Part shown: piece by piece, positions 23,212 through 31,880 of the stretch
Layout of the letters: every line of letters starts with the position of its first letter
Position numbering within the stretch: the stretch's first letter is position 1
From: Pseudomonadota bacterium
Lineage (GTDB): Bacteria; Pseudomonadota; Alphaproteobacteria; Acetobacterales; Acetobacteraceae
Length of the DNA: 33,963 bases
Reading direction: 5' to 3'
Assembly: GCA_018240635.1 (NCBI GenBank)
Contig: JAFEFJ010000009.1
Location: 1-33,963 of the forward strand
Translations under genes and position numbers: made by a program
The notes under the pieces: model-generated
What the model was told of the DNA's origin: nothing
The model's input: the letters and a program-made list of their open reading frames with translations, nothing else
Databases searched by the model: none

Positions 23212-23598
23212 GTGCGACTGCTGCTCGACACCCACGCGTTTCTCTGGTGGCTTGCAGGTGACGCGGCGCTTTCCGATCCTGCCCGCGCGGCGATCGGGGA
23301 CACGGCGAACGACGTCCTTGTCAGCGCAGCGACCGCCTGGGAAATCACCACGAAGCACCGGATCGGCAAGCTGCCCGGCGTCGCTGCAATCGTCGCGGAT
23401 CTAGGAGCCGCAGTCGCCGCGCAGGGGTTTGCTACCGTGCCGATCAGCTTCCGGCACGGTCAAGCCGCCGGGGCGCTTCCCGGAACCCATCGCGATCCGT
23501 TCGACCGGATGCTGATGGCCCAGGCCATGATGGAAAATCTGGTCCTCGTATCGAACGAACAGGCGTTCGACGCCTACGGCGTGCGCCGCCTGTGGTAG
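23212..23598 (+). CDS. VapC-like PIN-domain toxin
   Basis: The 128-residue PIN domain is a metal-dependent RNase fold. Acidic residues lie at the expected places: D6 in LLLDTHAFLWW, E44 in TAWEITTKHRIGKL, and D95 and D98 in HRDPFDRMLMAQA. The last conserved segment reads VSNEQAFDAYGV, where many relatives have an acidic residue at the Asn. It starts at GTG 23212, with GGAG overlapping the antitoxin's end. VapC toxins usually cut tRNA or rRNA at specific sites; the target here is unknown. The pair interrupts the trend of metabolic genes and may be a small mobile cassette, although no ends are visible. Confidence 0.88.
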   Translation: MRLLLDTHAFLWWLAGDAALSDPARAAIGDTANDVLVSAATAWEITTKHRIGKLPGVAAIVADLGAAVAAQGFATVPISFRHGQAAGALPGTHRDPFDRMLMAQAMMENLVLVSNEQAFDAYGVRRLW

Positions 23599-23630
23599 CG
23601 CGGCAGCAAGGGATGCACCGCCGCCGCTGA

Positions 23631-24173
23631 CTAAATCCGCCGCGCCGCCACGACCGCTTTCTCGCTGCCGATCCCCACGACGCGGCACCATAGCCGCAGC
23701 AGCGCGCCCTGCGGCGCGGTATCGGCGGCGCGGGCTTCGTCGCGGTGTTCCACTTCGTCCTTGCGGCAACGCTCCAGCATCGCGCGGATGCCGGGCAGGA
23801 TGCACTCGGCGTCGAGGCGCTCGATCTGCTGGCGGTAGTGGTGATCGACGAAGGTTTCGACCGCATCGATCGTGGCGAACACCGCGCGCGGGCCGAACAG
23901 CGCGGGGAGCCCACCGGTGAGGAAGCCGGCGACGCGCCAGATCGGCAGCAGGCGGCTGTGCTGCGGCTTCGGCAGCACCTCGTTCAGCAAATCGAGATGC
24001 CCGGATTCCGTCTGCCGGTGGCGGGCGGCGAAGGCGCGCACCGCGGGATCGCGGCTGACCGCGAGGATGCCGTCGTAGATGCGCACCGCGCCGGTCTCCC
24101 CGGCATGGTCGGACCGAAGCTCGGCGATAAGCCATGCGGGCAGCGTGCGGTCGATGGGGGGCAGCGTGTCCAT
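23631..24173 (-). CDS. coq7: Demethoxyubiquinone hydroxylase Coq7
   Basis: This 180-residue di-iron protein hydroxylates demethoxyubiquinone in ubiquinone biosynthesis at the inner membrane. The ferritin-like ligands are all present: E26 in HAGETGAV, E56xxH59 in ESGH, E106 in VETFVDHHY, and E140xxH143 in DEVEH. A hydrophobic stretch around residues 75-100 fits membrane attachment. The ATG at 24173 fits homologue length, though no strong ribosome-binding site is seen; longer frames would run over the divergent gene. It supports an aerobic respiratory, ubiquinone-using organism. It converges with the toxin gene. Confidence 0.9.
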   Translation of the reverse strand: MDTLPPIDRTLPAWLIAELRSDHAGETGAVRIYDGILAVSRDPAVRAFAARHRQTESGHLDLLNEVLPKPQHSRLLPIWRVAGFLTGGLPALFGPRAVFATIDAVETFVDHHYRQQIERLDAECILPGIRAMLERCRKDEVEHRDEARAADTAPQGALLRLWCRVVGIGSEKAVVAARRI

Positions 24174-24245
24174 GCCGTGCAGATGGACGCGGCGCGCGCC
24201 AGGGCAAGCCCTGGCGGAACGGCCGTCCCGCCCCACCTGCACGCC

Positions 24246-24650
24246 ATGAGCAGGGAAAGCGAAGCCTCCGCCGCCGCGGTCTATTACGACGGCGCCTGTC
24301 CGGTCTGCGCGCGCGAGATCGCGCAGTACCGCCGCGCGCAGGGCGCGGCGTCGATCGACTTCGTGGACGTGTCGGCCTGCGCGCCCGACGCGTTGGGGCC
24401 GGGCCTGTCGCGGGACGCGGCGCTGGCGCGGATGCATGTGCGCACCGAAGATGGCCGGCTGGTGTCGGGTGCCGCGGCCTTCGCCGCGCTGTGGCGCGCG
24501 CTGCCGGGCTTCGCCTGGCTCGCACGGCTCGCCGCGCTGCCCGGCGCGCTGGCAGCGATGGAGGCGGGCTACCGGCTGTTCCTGCGCCTCCGCCGCCTGT
24601 GGCGCCGCCCGGCGGAGGCTGGCTACCAGGGCAGCGCCCCGCCCCGGTAG
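24246..24650 (+). CDS. DCC-family (DUF393) thiol-disulfide oxidoreductase-like protein
   Basis: The 134-residue product opens with YYDGACPVCAREI, the DxxCxxC signature that names the DCC (DUF393) family, proposed to have a thioredoxin-like fold. FVDVSA and the ALARMHVRTEDGRLVSGAAAFAALW region also match. The C-terminal part is hydrophobic with Arg-rich ends, consistent with peripheral membrane association. The role is unknown. It is divergent from coq7 (72 bases), and its last 28 bases overlap the 3' end of the opposing SDR gene. Confidence 0.85.
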   Translation: MSRESEASAAAVYYDGACPVCAREIAQYRRAQGAASIDFVDVSACAPDALGPGLSRDAALARMHVRTEDGRLVSGAAAFAALWRALPGFAWLARLAALPGALAAMEAGYRLFLRLRRLWRRPAEAGYQGSAPPR

Positions 24651-25339
24651 TCGAAGAAGCCGCCGCTGTCGGCGGGGCCGAGCGCGTCCAGCACCGCCAG
24701 CATCCGTGCCGCCGCTTCCGCGGGAGGACGCACATCGAGCCCGGTGCGGGCGAAGGGCGCGGAGAGCGGGGTTTCCACGGTGCCGGGGTGCAGCGCGACG
24801 CAGACGGCGTGCGGGCGGGAGCGGCGCAGCTCGATCGCGGCGGTGCGCACGAACTGGTTGAGCGCCGCCTTCGACGCGCGGTAGCTGTACCAGCCGCCCA
24901 GCGCGTTGTCGCCGATGCTGCCCACCTTGGCCGACAGCGTGGCGAACACCGATTTCCCCTCGCGCGGCAGCAGCGGCAGAAGATGTTTCATCAGCAACAT
25001 CGGGCCGATGGCGTTCACCGCGAAGGCCTGCGCCATGTGCGTCGGATCGAGCTGCCGCCAGGTGCGTTCGGGCATATGCGTCGCGGTGTGCAGCATTCCC
25101 GTGGCATCGACGACGAGGCGCGGCGCGAGCGGGGCCAGCGCGGCGAGGGCGGCGGCGATGGACGCCTCATCGGTGATGTCGAGCGGCGGGACGGTGCCGC
25201 GCCCGAGCCCGATCACGCGGGCGAAGCGGGGCGTGCCGGTCAGCGCCGCCAGGAACGCGCCGCCGATGCCGCCCGAGGCGCCGATCACCAGCGCATCGCC
25301 GCCCGGCGGCAGGCTGAGGGGGACGAAAGCGGTATCCAT
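24623..25339 (-). CDS. Short-chain dehydrogenase/reductase (SDR)
   Basis: This 238-residue Rossmann-fold oxidoreductase resembles the CsgA/C-factor-like SDRs. The nucleotide-binding motif is GASGGIG (about residues 20-26), followed by VNAIGPMLLMKHLLPLL with the structural Asn, an active-site Ser in FATLSAKVGS, and YRASK. LHPGTVETPLS is the usual segment after the active site. No Asp closes the second beta strand (GLGRG), which favours NADP(H). The start at 25339 fits the family. It ends inside the opposing DCC gene and lies 86 bases downstream of the Crp/Fnr regulator stop on the same strand. Confidence 0.85.
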   Translation of the reverse strand: MDTAFVPLSLPPGGDALVIGASGGIGGAFLAALTGTPRFARVIGLGRGTVPPLDITDEASIAAALAALAPLAPRLVVDATGMLHTATHMPERTWRQLDPTHMAQAFAVNAIGPMLLMKHLLPLLPREGKSVFATLSAKVGSIGDNALGGWYSYRASKAALNQFVRTAAIELRRSRPHAVCVALHPGTVETPLSAPFARTGLDVRPPAEAAARMLAVLDALGPADSGGFFDYRGGALPW

Positions 25340-25425
25340 TGCGCGGCCCTTCGGTTGCGAACCGCCGATGTGGGAAGGATTCGCGAAACGTCAGGCCGGC
25401 GCGCGGCAAGCACGCATCGCTGCGC

Positions 25426-26121
25426 CTAACCGGCGTCCACGAAGCGGCGCAACGCGACCGGATCGCGCACGACGACGCCGCGATACCCGATCTCGACCAT
25501 TCCCCCCGCCTTCAGCTTGCGGAGCGCCGTTCCGGCGGTGTTGCGCGACATGTTGGCGGCGGCGGCCAGCTCGTCCTGCGACAGCGGCACGGGATGGCGC
25601 TCGAGATCGTCGCTCCCGGCGGTGCGCAGCCCGCTCAGCCGCAGCAGCACCGCCGCGCATCGCCGTTCGCTGCTGCGAATGACCAGATCGGCGGCGGCGG
25701 CGACGACAGTATCGCCATAGGCCCAGGCCAGCGGCAGAAGGTGCCGCCACCAGTCCGGGCGTTCTTCCAGCATGCGCATGACAGTGGCGTGCGGCACGCT
25801 GGCAAGGCTGACATGGGTCCGCGCGGTGGCTGCCACGTTGCGCGGCTGGCCGGCCAGGATCGGCCCGTAGCCGATCCAGAACACGGGATGCTCCAGATGC
25901 ATCACCGGCGTGTCGGAGGGGCCGAGCGTCGTCCGCATTTCGAGGCAGCCGCTGGCCAGGCCGATCAGTTCGCCCACCGCCTCGTCGCCTGCCTGCACCA
26001 TGGCGCCCGGTTCCAGATGATACCAGCGGCACGCCGGCAACAGCGCCTGCCGGAACTCGGGCGGCGTGCGGTTCAGCCAGCCGCGCTCGGTCAGGATGCG
26101 CAGGCCCTCGTCACGATCCAT
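25426..26121 (-). CDS. Crp/Fnr-family transcriptional regulator
   Basis: This 231-residue regulator has an N-terminal cyclic-nucleotide-binding-like beta barrel (about residues 20-115), a dimerisation helix and a C-terminal winged helix-turn-helix (LSQDELAAAANMSRNTAGTALRKL, about 182-205). It lacks the N-terminal cysteine cluster of oxygen-sensing FNR; only scattered cysteines occur, as in PACRWYH and SERRCAAV. The phosphate-binding cassette of true CRP is not recognisable, so the signal is unknown. It is divergent from the DUF1254 gene, with an ATTGC-N10-GCAAT repeat between them, and may control that gene and itself. Confidence 0.85.
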   Translation of the reverse strand: MDRDEGLRILTERGWLNRTPPEFRQALLPACRWYHLEPGAMVQAGDEAVGELIGLASGCLEMRTTLGPSDTPVMHLEHPVFWIGYGPILAGQPRNVAATARTHVSLASVPHATVMRMLEERPDWWRHLLPLAWAYGDTVVAAAADLVIRSSERRCAAVLLRLSGLRTAGSDDLERHPVPLSQDELAAAANMSRNTAGTALRKLKAGGMVEIGYRGVVVRDPVALRRFVDAG

Positions 26122-26174
26122 CGCGATGTTGCCTCTCCATTCCCGCTACAGCCGGTCACGACCGATCGGGCCTG

Positions 26175-26194
26175 ATTGCACAAAAATGGGCAAT
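26175..26194. promoter_or_regulatory. Inverted repeat between regulator and DUF1254 genes
   Basis: ATTGC (26175-26179) and GCAAT (26190-26194) form a perfect 5-bp inverted repeat with a 10-base, A-rich spacer, in the middle of a 160-base divergent gap. Half-site size and overall length suit a dimeric Crp/Fnr-type protein, and such a gene begins 54 bases away. Binding is inferred. Confidence 0.45.
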
Positions 26195-26232
26195 TTCACA
26201 CCCCGGCGCGTGCTAACGAGGCTTTCCGCTGT

Positions 26233-26255
26233 GGACCTGCCGGCGATGCAGGTCC
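26233..26255 (+). promoter_or_regulatory. Leader hairpin before DUF1254 gene
   Basis: GGACCTGC (26233-26240) pairs perfectly with GCAGGTCC (26248-26255) around a 7-base loop, 26 bases before the DUF1254 start and just ahead of its ribosome-binding site (GAAGG). It may influence translation or mRNA stability, or may be a second DNA operator. Confidence 0.4.
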
Positions 26256-26281
26256 GATCGTTCTGGAAGAAGGCAATAGCC

Positions 26282-27820
26282 ATGAGCACGAACACCAAGC
26301 CCGCGACCCCGCTGGACCGCAGGGGTCTGCTGGCTGTGGGCGGAGCGTCGTCCCTCGCCGCGCTGTCCCTGTTGGCCGGGCAAGCGCAGGCGGCGCAGGT
26401 GGTGCCCGACGAAGGCGCCGCCGCCCATCCGGAAGCGGGCGCACAGGGCAAAGCCATCAAGTCGATGGAAACATGGGCGGGCTCGCTCGCTCTGCAGGCC
26501 GCGACCTACGCTGCCCCGCTCGTCGCCATGTACAATCTCCGGGCGACGGTGTGCTTCGGGCCGAACGCGAAGGCGCCGCCTGGGAAAATCTGGAATTTCG
26601 AGGATATCGCGACGCCGGCCCTGGCCGCCGAGTCCGGGTATGTCTCGCCCAACGTGAACGTGGTCTACGGCTTCGGCTTCGCCGATCTCGGCCAGGAACC
26701 GTACATCCTGACCGCGCCGGACTCGGGCGGCCGCTACTACATGATCGAGGTCGTGGACATGTGGACCCACGCCTTCGCCTATCCCGTCGGCGGCCCGTCC
26801 GGTTACAAGGGCGGACGGTTCGCCTTCGTCGGACCGGGCTGGAAAGGCGTGCTGCCGGACGGCGTCACACGCATCGACTGCCCGACCCGCTGGATCGAGT
26901 TCCAGCCGCGCGTGAACGTCAAGAACGAGGCCGACCTACCCGGCGCGCTTGCCGTGCTGCGCGCCATCAAGCTGCAGGGGCTGGCCGAATTCACCGGCGG
27001 CACACCGCCCAAGGCGCCTTCCTACAGCTACGAGATGCCGGCGATGAACCCCAAGGTCGCCAGCAGCATGATGGATTTCGCCGATCCCATGCAGTTCTGG
27101 TCGATCTTCGCCGCGGCCATGAACGAGAACCCGCCGCCCCAGAACGAAATCGATACGGTGCTGCCGCAGTTCAAATACCTCGGCATCGAGTTCGGCAAGC
27201 CGTGGAGTCCGAAGGGCGTCAATCCGATCTATCTGGCGGTGATGAAGAAGGTCTCGCAGGACATCGGTCCGATGGTGGTCGAGTCCATGCCTCTGGTTGG
27301 GCGTCTGAAGAACGGCTGGATCATTCCGCCCGCGAATACCGGAAACGCCGGTACCGACTACATGTCGCGCTGCGTCGTCGCGATCTTCGGCCTGACGGCG
27401 AACACGCCTATCCAAGCGGTGTACTATCCGGGGCCGCTGGACGCGCATAACCAACCGCTAACCGGCAAGAAGAAATATACCATGACGTTCACCGGCAAGA
27501 TGGAGTTCGCCCAGCCGGTGCCGCCCGGGTTCTGGTCGGTGACGATGTATGACGGCGTCACGCGCTACACTGCCCCCAACCCCATCAAGCGCTACACGCT
27601 CGGCAGCGACAACACGTTCGTGAAGAACGCCGACGGATCCTTCACGCTGTACCTGCAGCATGACAACCCCGGTCCGGACAAGGAGCCGAACTGGCTGCCG
27701 GCGCCGGCCGGGCCGTTCTACCTGATCCTGCGAAACTACGCGCCGGTGCCCGCAGTGGCCGAGGGCCTGAAGGACCTGGATACCTTCCAAGGACCGCCGC
27801 CAGTGGTGCCGGCCGGCTGA
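26282..27820 (+). CDS. Tat-exported DUF1254/DUF1214 protein
   Basis: The 512-residue product has a twin-arginine-type signal (DRRGLLAVGG then a hydrophobic run, cleavage probably after AQA), so it is probably folded before export. The mature protein carries DUF1254 (about residues 90-215, with NLRATVCFGPN and YVSPNVNVVYGFGFADL) and a C-terminal DUF1214 (about 385-500, with QPVPPGFWSVTMYDG and FTLYLQHDNPG). This two-domain arrangement is common in periplasmic proteins whose reaction has not been established, to my knowledge. GAAGG lies eight bases before the ATG. The outer-membrane barrel gene follows 16 bases after its stop, so the two probably form an operon under the divergent Crp/Fnr regulator. 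Confidence 0.88.
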   Translation: MSTNTKPATPLDRRGLLAVGGASSLAALSLLAGQAQAAQVVPDEGAAAHPEAGAQGKAIKSMETWAGSLALQAATYAAPLVAMYNLRATVCFGPNAKAPPGKIWNFEDIATPALAAESGYVSPNVNVVYGFGFADLGQEPYILTAPDSGGRYYMIEVVDMWTHAFAYPVGGPSGYKGGRFAFVGPGWKGVLPDGVTRIDCPTRWIEFQPRVNVKNEADLPGALAVLRAIKLQGLAEFTGGTPPKAPSYSYEMPAMNPKVASSMMDFADPMQFWSIFAAAMNENPPPQNEIDTVLPQFKYLGIEFGKPWSPKGVNPIYLAVMKKVSQDIGPMVVESMPLVGRLKNGWIIPPANTGNAGTDYMSRCVVAIFGLTANTPIQAVYYPGPLDAHNQPLTGKKKYTMTFTGKMEFAQPVPPGFWSVTMYDGVTRYTAPNPIKRYTLGSDNTFVKNADGSFTLYLQHDNPGPDKEPNWLPAPAGPFYLILRNYAPVPAVAEGLKDLDTFQGPPPVVPAG

Positions 27821-27836
27821 CAGGACGCCGGAAGCG

Positions 27837-28727
27837 ATGATGACCGGACAAGTGAAATGGCTGTTTCGGGCCATGACACTTGCCGCCTGCGTGCTGGGCG
27901 GCGCTCTCCGCCCGGCATCGGCCGCGCAAACCGCGGACCCCGCCGCGGCGCCTGCCGTGCGGCTACAGACCCAGGACGCGGGCGCCGCCCCCGATGTCAC
28001 GGAACTCGCCAAGAAGCTGCAGAACCCGATCGGCGACCTCTACAGCTTCCCGTTCCAGAACAACACCAACTTCAACGCCGGCACGAAAGGCGGCACGCAG
28101 AACATCCTGAACGTGCAGCCGGTGATTCCGATCCACATCAACGAAGACTGGAACATCATCTCCCGGACGATTCTCCCGCTGATCTGGCAGCCCACGTTCG
28201 AACCGGGCAGCACGGTACCGTTCGGCTCCGGCCCGACCACCGCGTCGCTGTTTCTCTCGCCCGCCAACCCGACGAACGGATGGCTCTGGGGCGTCGGGCC
28301 GGTCGTGCAGGTTCCCACGATCAGCAGCAGCAAGCTCGGCTCGAACGTGTGGGGCGCCGGCCCCACCGCCGTTCTGGTCTACATGAAAGGCCCGTGGGTC
28401 GCCGGCGTGCTCGTCAACAACGTATGGTCGCTCGGCGGCACGTCCGGGCGCAACGGCACGCGCTACAACCAGTTCCTGACGCAACCCTTCGTCAACTACA
28501 ATTTTGGCGAGGGCTGGTACGTCGGTTCCTCGCCGATCGTCACGGCGAACTGGCTCACCAGGGGCAGCAATGCCTGGACCCTGCCGGTCGGCGCCAATAT
28601 CGGCCGCGTGGTGAAGATCTTCGGCAAGCTACCAGTCAACTTCCTTGCTGGCGCCTACTATAACACGCTCCGGCCCGACTACGCGGGCGATTGGCAGTTG
28701 CGCACGCAGGTGACGTTCATCTTCTGA
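27837..28727 (+). CDS. Outer-membrane beta-barrel, transporter-like protein
   Basis: The 296-residue product has a signal peptide (cleavage probably after ASA) followed by alternating, aromatic- and Asn-rich strands typical of an outer-membrane barrel. It ends VTFIF, an aromatic C-terminus recognised by the barrel assembly machinery. LQNPIGDLYSFPFQNNTNFN and LNVQPVIPIHINEDWNIISR match a family often labelled transporter or neuromedin-U-like, common in proteobacteria and linked with hydrophobic compounds; no substrate is proven. A second ATG directly after the first is an equal start choice. It follows the DUF1254/1214 gene closely, so a shared envelope uptake or processing function is plausible. 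Confidence 0.85.
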   Translation: MMTGQVKWLFRAMTLAACVLGGALRPASAAQTADPAAAPAVRLQTQDAGAAPDVTELAKKLQNPIGDLYSFPFQNNTNFNAGTKGGTQNILNVQPVIPIHINEDWNIISRTILPLIWQPTFEPGSTVPFGSGPTTASLFLSPANPTNGWLWGVGPVVQVPTISSSKLGSNVWGAGPTAVLVYMKGPWVAGVLVNNVWSLGGTSGRNGTRYNQFLTQPFVNYNFGEGWYVGSSPIVTANWLTRGSNAWTLPVGANIGRVVKIFGKLPVNFLAGAYYNTLRPDYAGDWQLRTQVTFIF

Positions 28728-28791
28728 GCGCGCGGCGCACGCGACTGCTGTCGGTCACGTGGCAGCGCAGGACGGCGTCTGCGGCCTGCGC

Positions 28792-30012
28792 TCAAATCCC
28801 CAGCTTGCAGCCCGTCTGGCCCATCGGGCGGAACGCCTGGTCGCCCGGAATCACCTCCGCCACTTCCAGCAGGTCCCACTCGCCTTTCGACTGATCGGGG
28901 CGCTTGACGCGCAGCAGGAACATCTCGCGCACCACGCGCCCGTCGGGACGCAGCCTGCCGTCCTTCGTCATGAAGTCGTTGATCGGCAGCGCGCGCATCT
29001 TCTCCATCACCGCGCCCGCATCGTCCGTGCCCGCGGCCTTGATCGCCTTCAGGTAATGCGTCACCGCGCCCCAGGTTGACGCCTGGAAGGCGGTGGGCGG
29101 CGCGCCGTGGCGGGCCTTGAAGCGCGCGGCGAAGGCGCGCATCGGATCGTTGTAGTCCCAGTAATAGGGCTGGCTGAACACCAGCCCCTGGCCGGTGGCG
29201 AGCCCGATGGAGTGGATGTTCGTCAGCGAGCAGTTCAGCGCCGCGGGCGTGATGCCGTGCTTGATCAGGCCGAACTCGCCCATCTGCTTGGCGATGTTGA
29301 TCATGTCCGCGCCGCCCGCGCAGATGCCCACCGCCTCGGCCCCCGCCGCCTGCGCGCGCACGAGGTAGGAGGAGTAGTCGGTTTCCCCGAGCGGCGCGCG
29401 GACCGCGCCCACAACCTCGCCGCCATTGGCCTTCAGGATCTCGGTCGCGTTGGCTTCCAGCGAGATGCCGAAGGCGTAGTCGGAGGTGACGAAGAACCAC
29501 TTCCTCTTGCCCGCGCCGACCAGCACCTTCACCGGTCCCTTGGCGGCGGAGTAGTTGTCGTAGGTCCAGGCGATGCCGTAGGGCGAGCAGGCCTTGCCGG
29601 TCAGGTCCGTGGTGCCGGCGGCGATGGACACGTCGATGCGCTTCCTTTGCATCGACAGCTCCTGCACCGCGAGCGCGACGGCCGAGTTGCCGAGGCCGAA
29701 GATCGCATCGACGCCTTCCTCGTCGTACCATTTGCGCGCGATGGCGAGGCCGATGTCGGCGCGGTTCTGCAGATCGGCCTGGATCACCTGGATCGGCGCG
29801 CCGAGCACCGATCCGCCGAAATCCTCCGCCGCCATCTGCGCGGCCACGTAGTCGCCCATGCCCTGCTGGGCGGAGAACACGCTGGACATGTCGTCCAGCA
29901 CGCCGAGCTTCACCACGCCGCCCGAGATCGTGGCGGCGCGGGCGATATGCGGGCGGGCAAGTGCTGCGGCGGGCAGCGCGGCCGCGGCGGCCAGCAGGGT
30001 CCTGCGTTTCAT
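28792..30012 (-). CDS. ABC transporter substrate-binding protein, branched-chain amino acid type
   Basis: This 406-residue periplasmic binding protein (LivJ-like, Peripla_BP_6 group) has a Tat-like signal (MKRRTLLAAAAALPAAALAR). The mature part opens VVKLGVLDDMSSVFSAQQG and includes ADIGLAIARKWYDEEGVDAIFG and KWFFVTSDYAFGISLE. GGGAGG precedes the ATG at 30012. The frame stays open far upstream, but that part runs antisense-frame through the TPP enzyme gene and is not coding. Proteins of this type bind amino acids but also aromatic acids, amides and other small carboxylates. No permease or ATPase gene is in the window, so its partners must lie elsewhere. It follows the TPP-enzyme gene by 56 bases. 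Confidence 0.9.
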   Translation of the reverse strand: MKRRTLLAAAAALPAAALARPHIARAATISGGVVKLGVLDDMSSVFSAQQGMGDYVAAQMAAEDFGGSVLGAPIQVIQADLQNRADIGLAIARKWYDEEGVDAIFGLGNSAVALAVQELSMQRKRIDVSIAAGTTDLTGKACSPYGIAWTYDNYSAAKGPVKVLVGAGKRKWFFVTSDYAFGISLEANATEILKANGGEVVGAVRAPLGETDYSSYLVRAQAAGAEAVGICAGGADMINIAKQMGEFGLIKHGITPAALNCSLTNIHSIGLATGQGLVFSQPYYWDYNDPMRAFAARFKARHGAPPTAFQASTWGAVTHYLKAIKAAGTDDAGAVMEKMRALPINDFMTKDGRLRPDGRVVREMFLLRVKRPDQSKGEWDLLEVAEVIPGDQAFRPMGQTGCKLGI

Positions 30013-30068
30013 CCTGTTGTTCCTCCCTTGGTTTCGTTTCTTATGTCGCCGGAGCTGCCGTCGCCTCG

Positions 30069-31856
30069 CTACAGCGACAATCCCGCCGCCGCCAGCGCCT
30101 TCAGGAAATTGGGCTCGGGCTGCGGCAGCGGCGGCAGGTCCCAGCTTCCGGTGCCGATGGGGCGGATTTCGCGGTCCACCGGCACCTCGATCAGGTAGGG
30201 CCGGTTGGCGGCGATGCCGGTCTTGATCGCATCCTCCAGCTCGCTTGCGTGCGTGATGGTGTGGGACGCGACGCCGAAGGCCTTCGCAAGCATCGCGAAA
30301 TCCGGGTTGTAGAGCGCGCCCCGGCGTTCGTCCTTGAAATCGGTCGCGAGCGCGCGGCCGCCGAACATGCCCATCTGGATGTCGCGGATCGAGACGTAGC
30401 CGAAGTTGTTCCAGACGATCCAAACCACCGGGATATCCGCTTCCACGGCGGTGGCGAGCGCGTGCGGCGTCATCAGGAACGAGCCGTCGCCCACCACCGC
30501 GACGCAGGGCCGGTCGGGCGCGGCGAGCTTCGCGCCCAGGATGCCGGAGGTGCCGAAGCCCATCGCGGCGAAGCCCCAGGAATGCAGAAGCTGGCGCGGG
30601 CGCAGCACGTCGTAGAGCTGGATGATCCAGTTGTGGTGCACGCCCACGTCGCTCGCGACGATCGCGTCGTCGGGCAGCGCGCGGGACAGCGCGGCGAGCA
30701 GCCGTTCCGGCCGCAGCGGCATCTGGTCCGATGCGGACAGGCGCGACTGGTATTCGCGCCACACCGCGCGGCCCTTGCGCAGCCGGTCGAGCCACGGCGA
30801 CTGCGCGGGCCGCGCGCCGCCGAGCCGGGCCTGCGCCATCTCGGTCAGCAGCGCGAGCGAGGCGCGCGCATCGCCCAGGATGGGGAATTCCGCCTGGTAG
30901 TTGCGCGAAAGTTCCGCGGGGTCGATGTCGATCTGGATCAGCCGGCTGGGCGGGATCGACAGCGTGTAGCCATCCAGCCACGCGCTGGTCGCGCGGTCGT
31001 CGAAGCTGAAGCCGATGGCCAGGATCACGTCGGCGTTCTTCGTCGCGTCGTTCGCCGCATAGGCGCCGTTGCGGCCGATGCTGCCGAAGGCGAGGTCGTG
31101 GCGTTCGCTTATGCTGCCCTTGCCGTTCGGGCTGGTGACGACGGGAATGCCGGTCCGTTCCGCGAAGGCGCGCAGCGCGTCCGAGGCATGGCCGAGCATC
31201 ACGCCCTGGCCCGCGATGATCACGGGCCGCTCGGCCGCGAGCAGCGCGTCGAGCGCGGCCGCAAGTGCTGCGGGATTGCCGGGCGCGCCGTTCTCGATCC
31301 GCGGCGAGGGATCGGGCACCGTGACGTCCGCTTCCTCGACGAAGACGTTGAGCGGCACGTCGAGGTTCACCGGGCCGGGGCGGCCGGACAGCATCATGTC
31401 CCACGCCTGCCGCACCGCGAGCGGCATCATGTCCACGCGCGTCGGCTGGTAGCTGCGCTTGACGTAGGGGCGGATGACGGAGGGGAAATCGCCCTGGAAA
31501 TACCTGCCGGTTTCCTGGAACGGGCCGCGGTTGAACTGGCTGGTGGGCACGTTGCCGGTGATCGCGAGGAAGGCGGAGCTGTCCATCATCGCTGCCGCCA
31601 GCGCCACCACGAGGTTCGCCGAGCCGGGACCGCAGGAGGTGAAGGTCGCCACCGGCTCGCCGCGCACCTTGTAGTAGGCGTCGGCCATGTGGCCCGCGCT
31701 CTGCTCGTGGTGGGTGGAGATGGTGCGGACGCGGTTCTGCGCCTTGAAGGCCGCGTCCAGGAAGCCGACATTGCCGTGGCCGCAGACGCCGATCAGGTAC
31801 GGCACCTTCTGCTTCAGCAGAAACTCCACGATCACGTCGGCGCCGTTCATCGTCAT
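30069..31856 (-). CDS. Thiamine-diphosphate-dependent enzyme, acetolactate-synthase-like
   Basis: The 595-residue product has the three domains of the ALS/pyruvate-decarboxylase superfamily. The cofactor-activating glutamate is E51 in STHHEQSAGHMA. The middle domain reads AERPVIIAGQGVM, and the TPP/Mg motif runs GDGSF (D457) to WNNFGY about 27 residues later. FQETGRYFQ resembles the substrate region of acetolactate synthases, but a lone catabolic-type copy beside an IclR regulator, a dehydrogenase and a binding protein points to breakdown of a 2-oxo or 2-hydroxy acid, or carboligation, rather than valine/isoleucine synthesis. No small regulatory subunit gene is present. It begins 24 bases after the IclR gene and is probably in the same operon. 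Confidence 0.88.
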   Translation of the reverse strand: MTMNGADVIVEFLLKQKVPYLIGVCGHGNVGFLDAAFKAQNRVRTISTHHEQSAGHMADAYYKVRGEPVATFTSCGPGSANLVVALAAAMMDSSAFLAITGNVPTSQFNRGPFQETGRYFQGDFPSVIRPYVKRSYQPTRVDMMPLAVRQAWDMMLSGRPGPVNLDVPLNVFVEEADVTVPDPSPRIENGAPGNPAALAAALDALLAAERPVIIAGQGVMLGHASDALRAFAERTGIPVVTSPNGKGSISERHDLAFGSIGRNGAYAANDATKNADVILAIGFSFDDRATSAWLDGYTLSIPPSRLIQIDIDPAELSRNYQAEFPILGDARASLALLTEMAQARLGGARPAQSPWLDRLRKGRAVWREYQSRLSASDQMPLRPERLLAALSRALPDDAIVASDVGVHHNWIIQLYDVLRPRQLLHSWGFAAMGFGTSGILGAKLAAPDRPCVAVVGDGSFLMTPHALATAVEADIPVVWIVWNNFGYVSIRDIQMGMFGGRALATDFKDERRGALYNPDFAMLAKAFGVASHTITHASELEDAIKTGIAANRPYLIEVPVDREIRPIGTGSWDLPPLPQPEPNFLKALAAAGLSL

Positions 31857-31880
31857 GCGGGCTCTCTCGTCGGTATGTGT

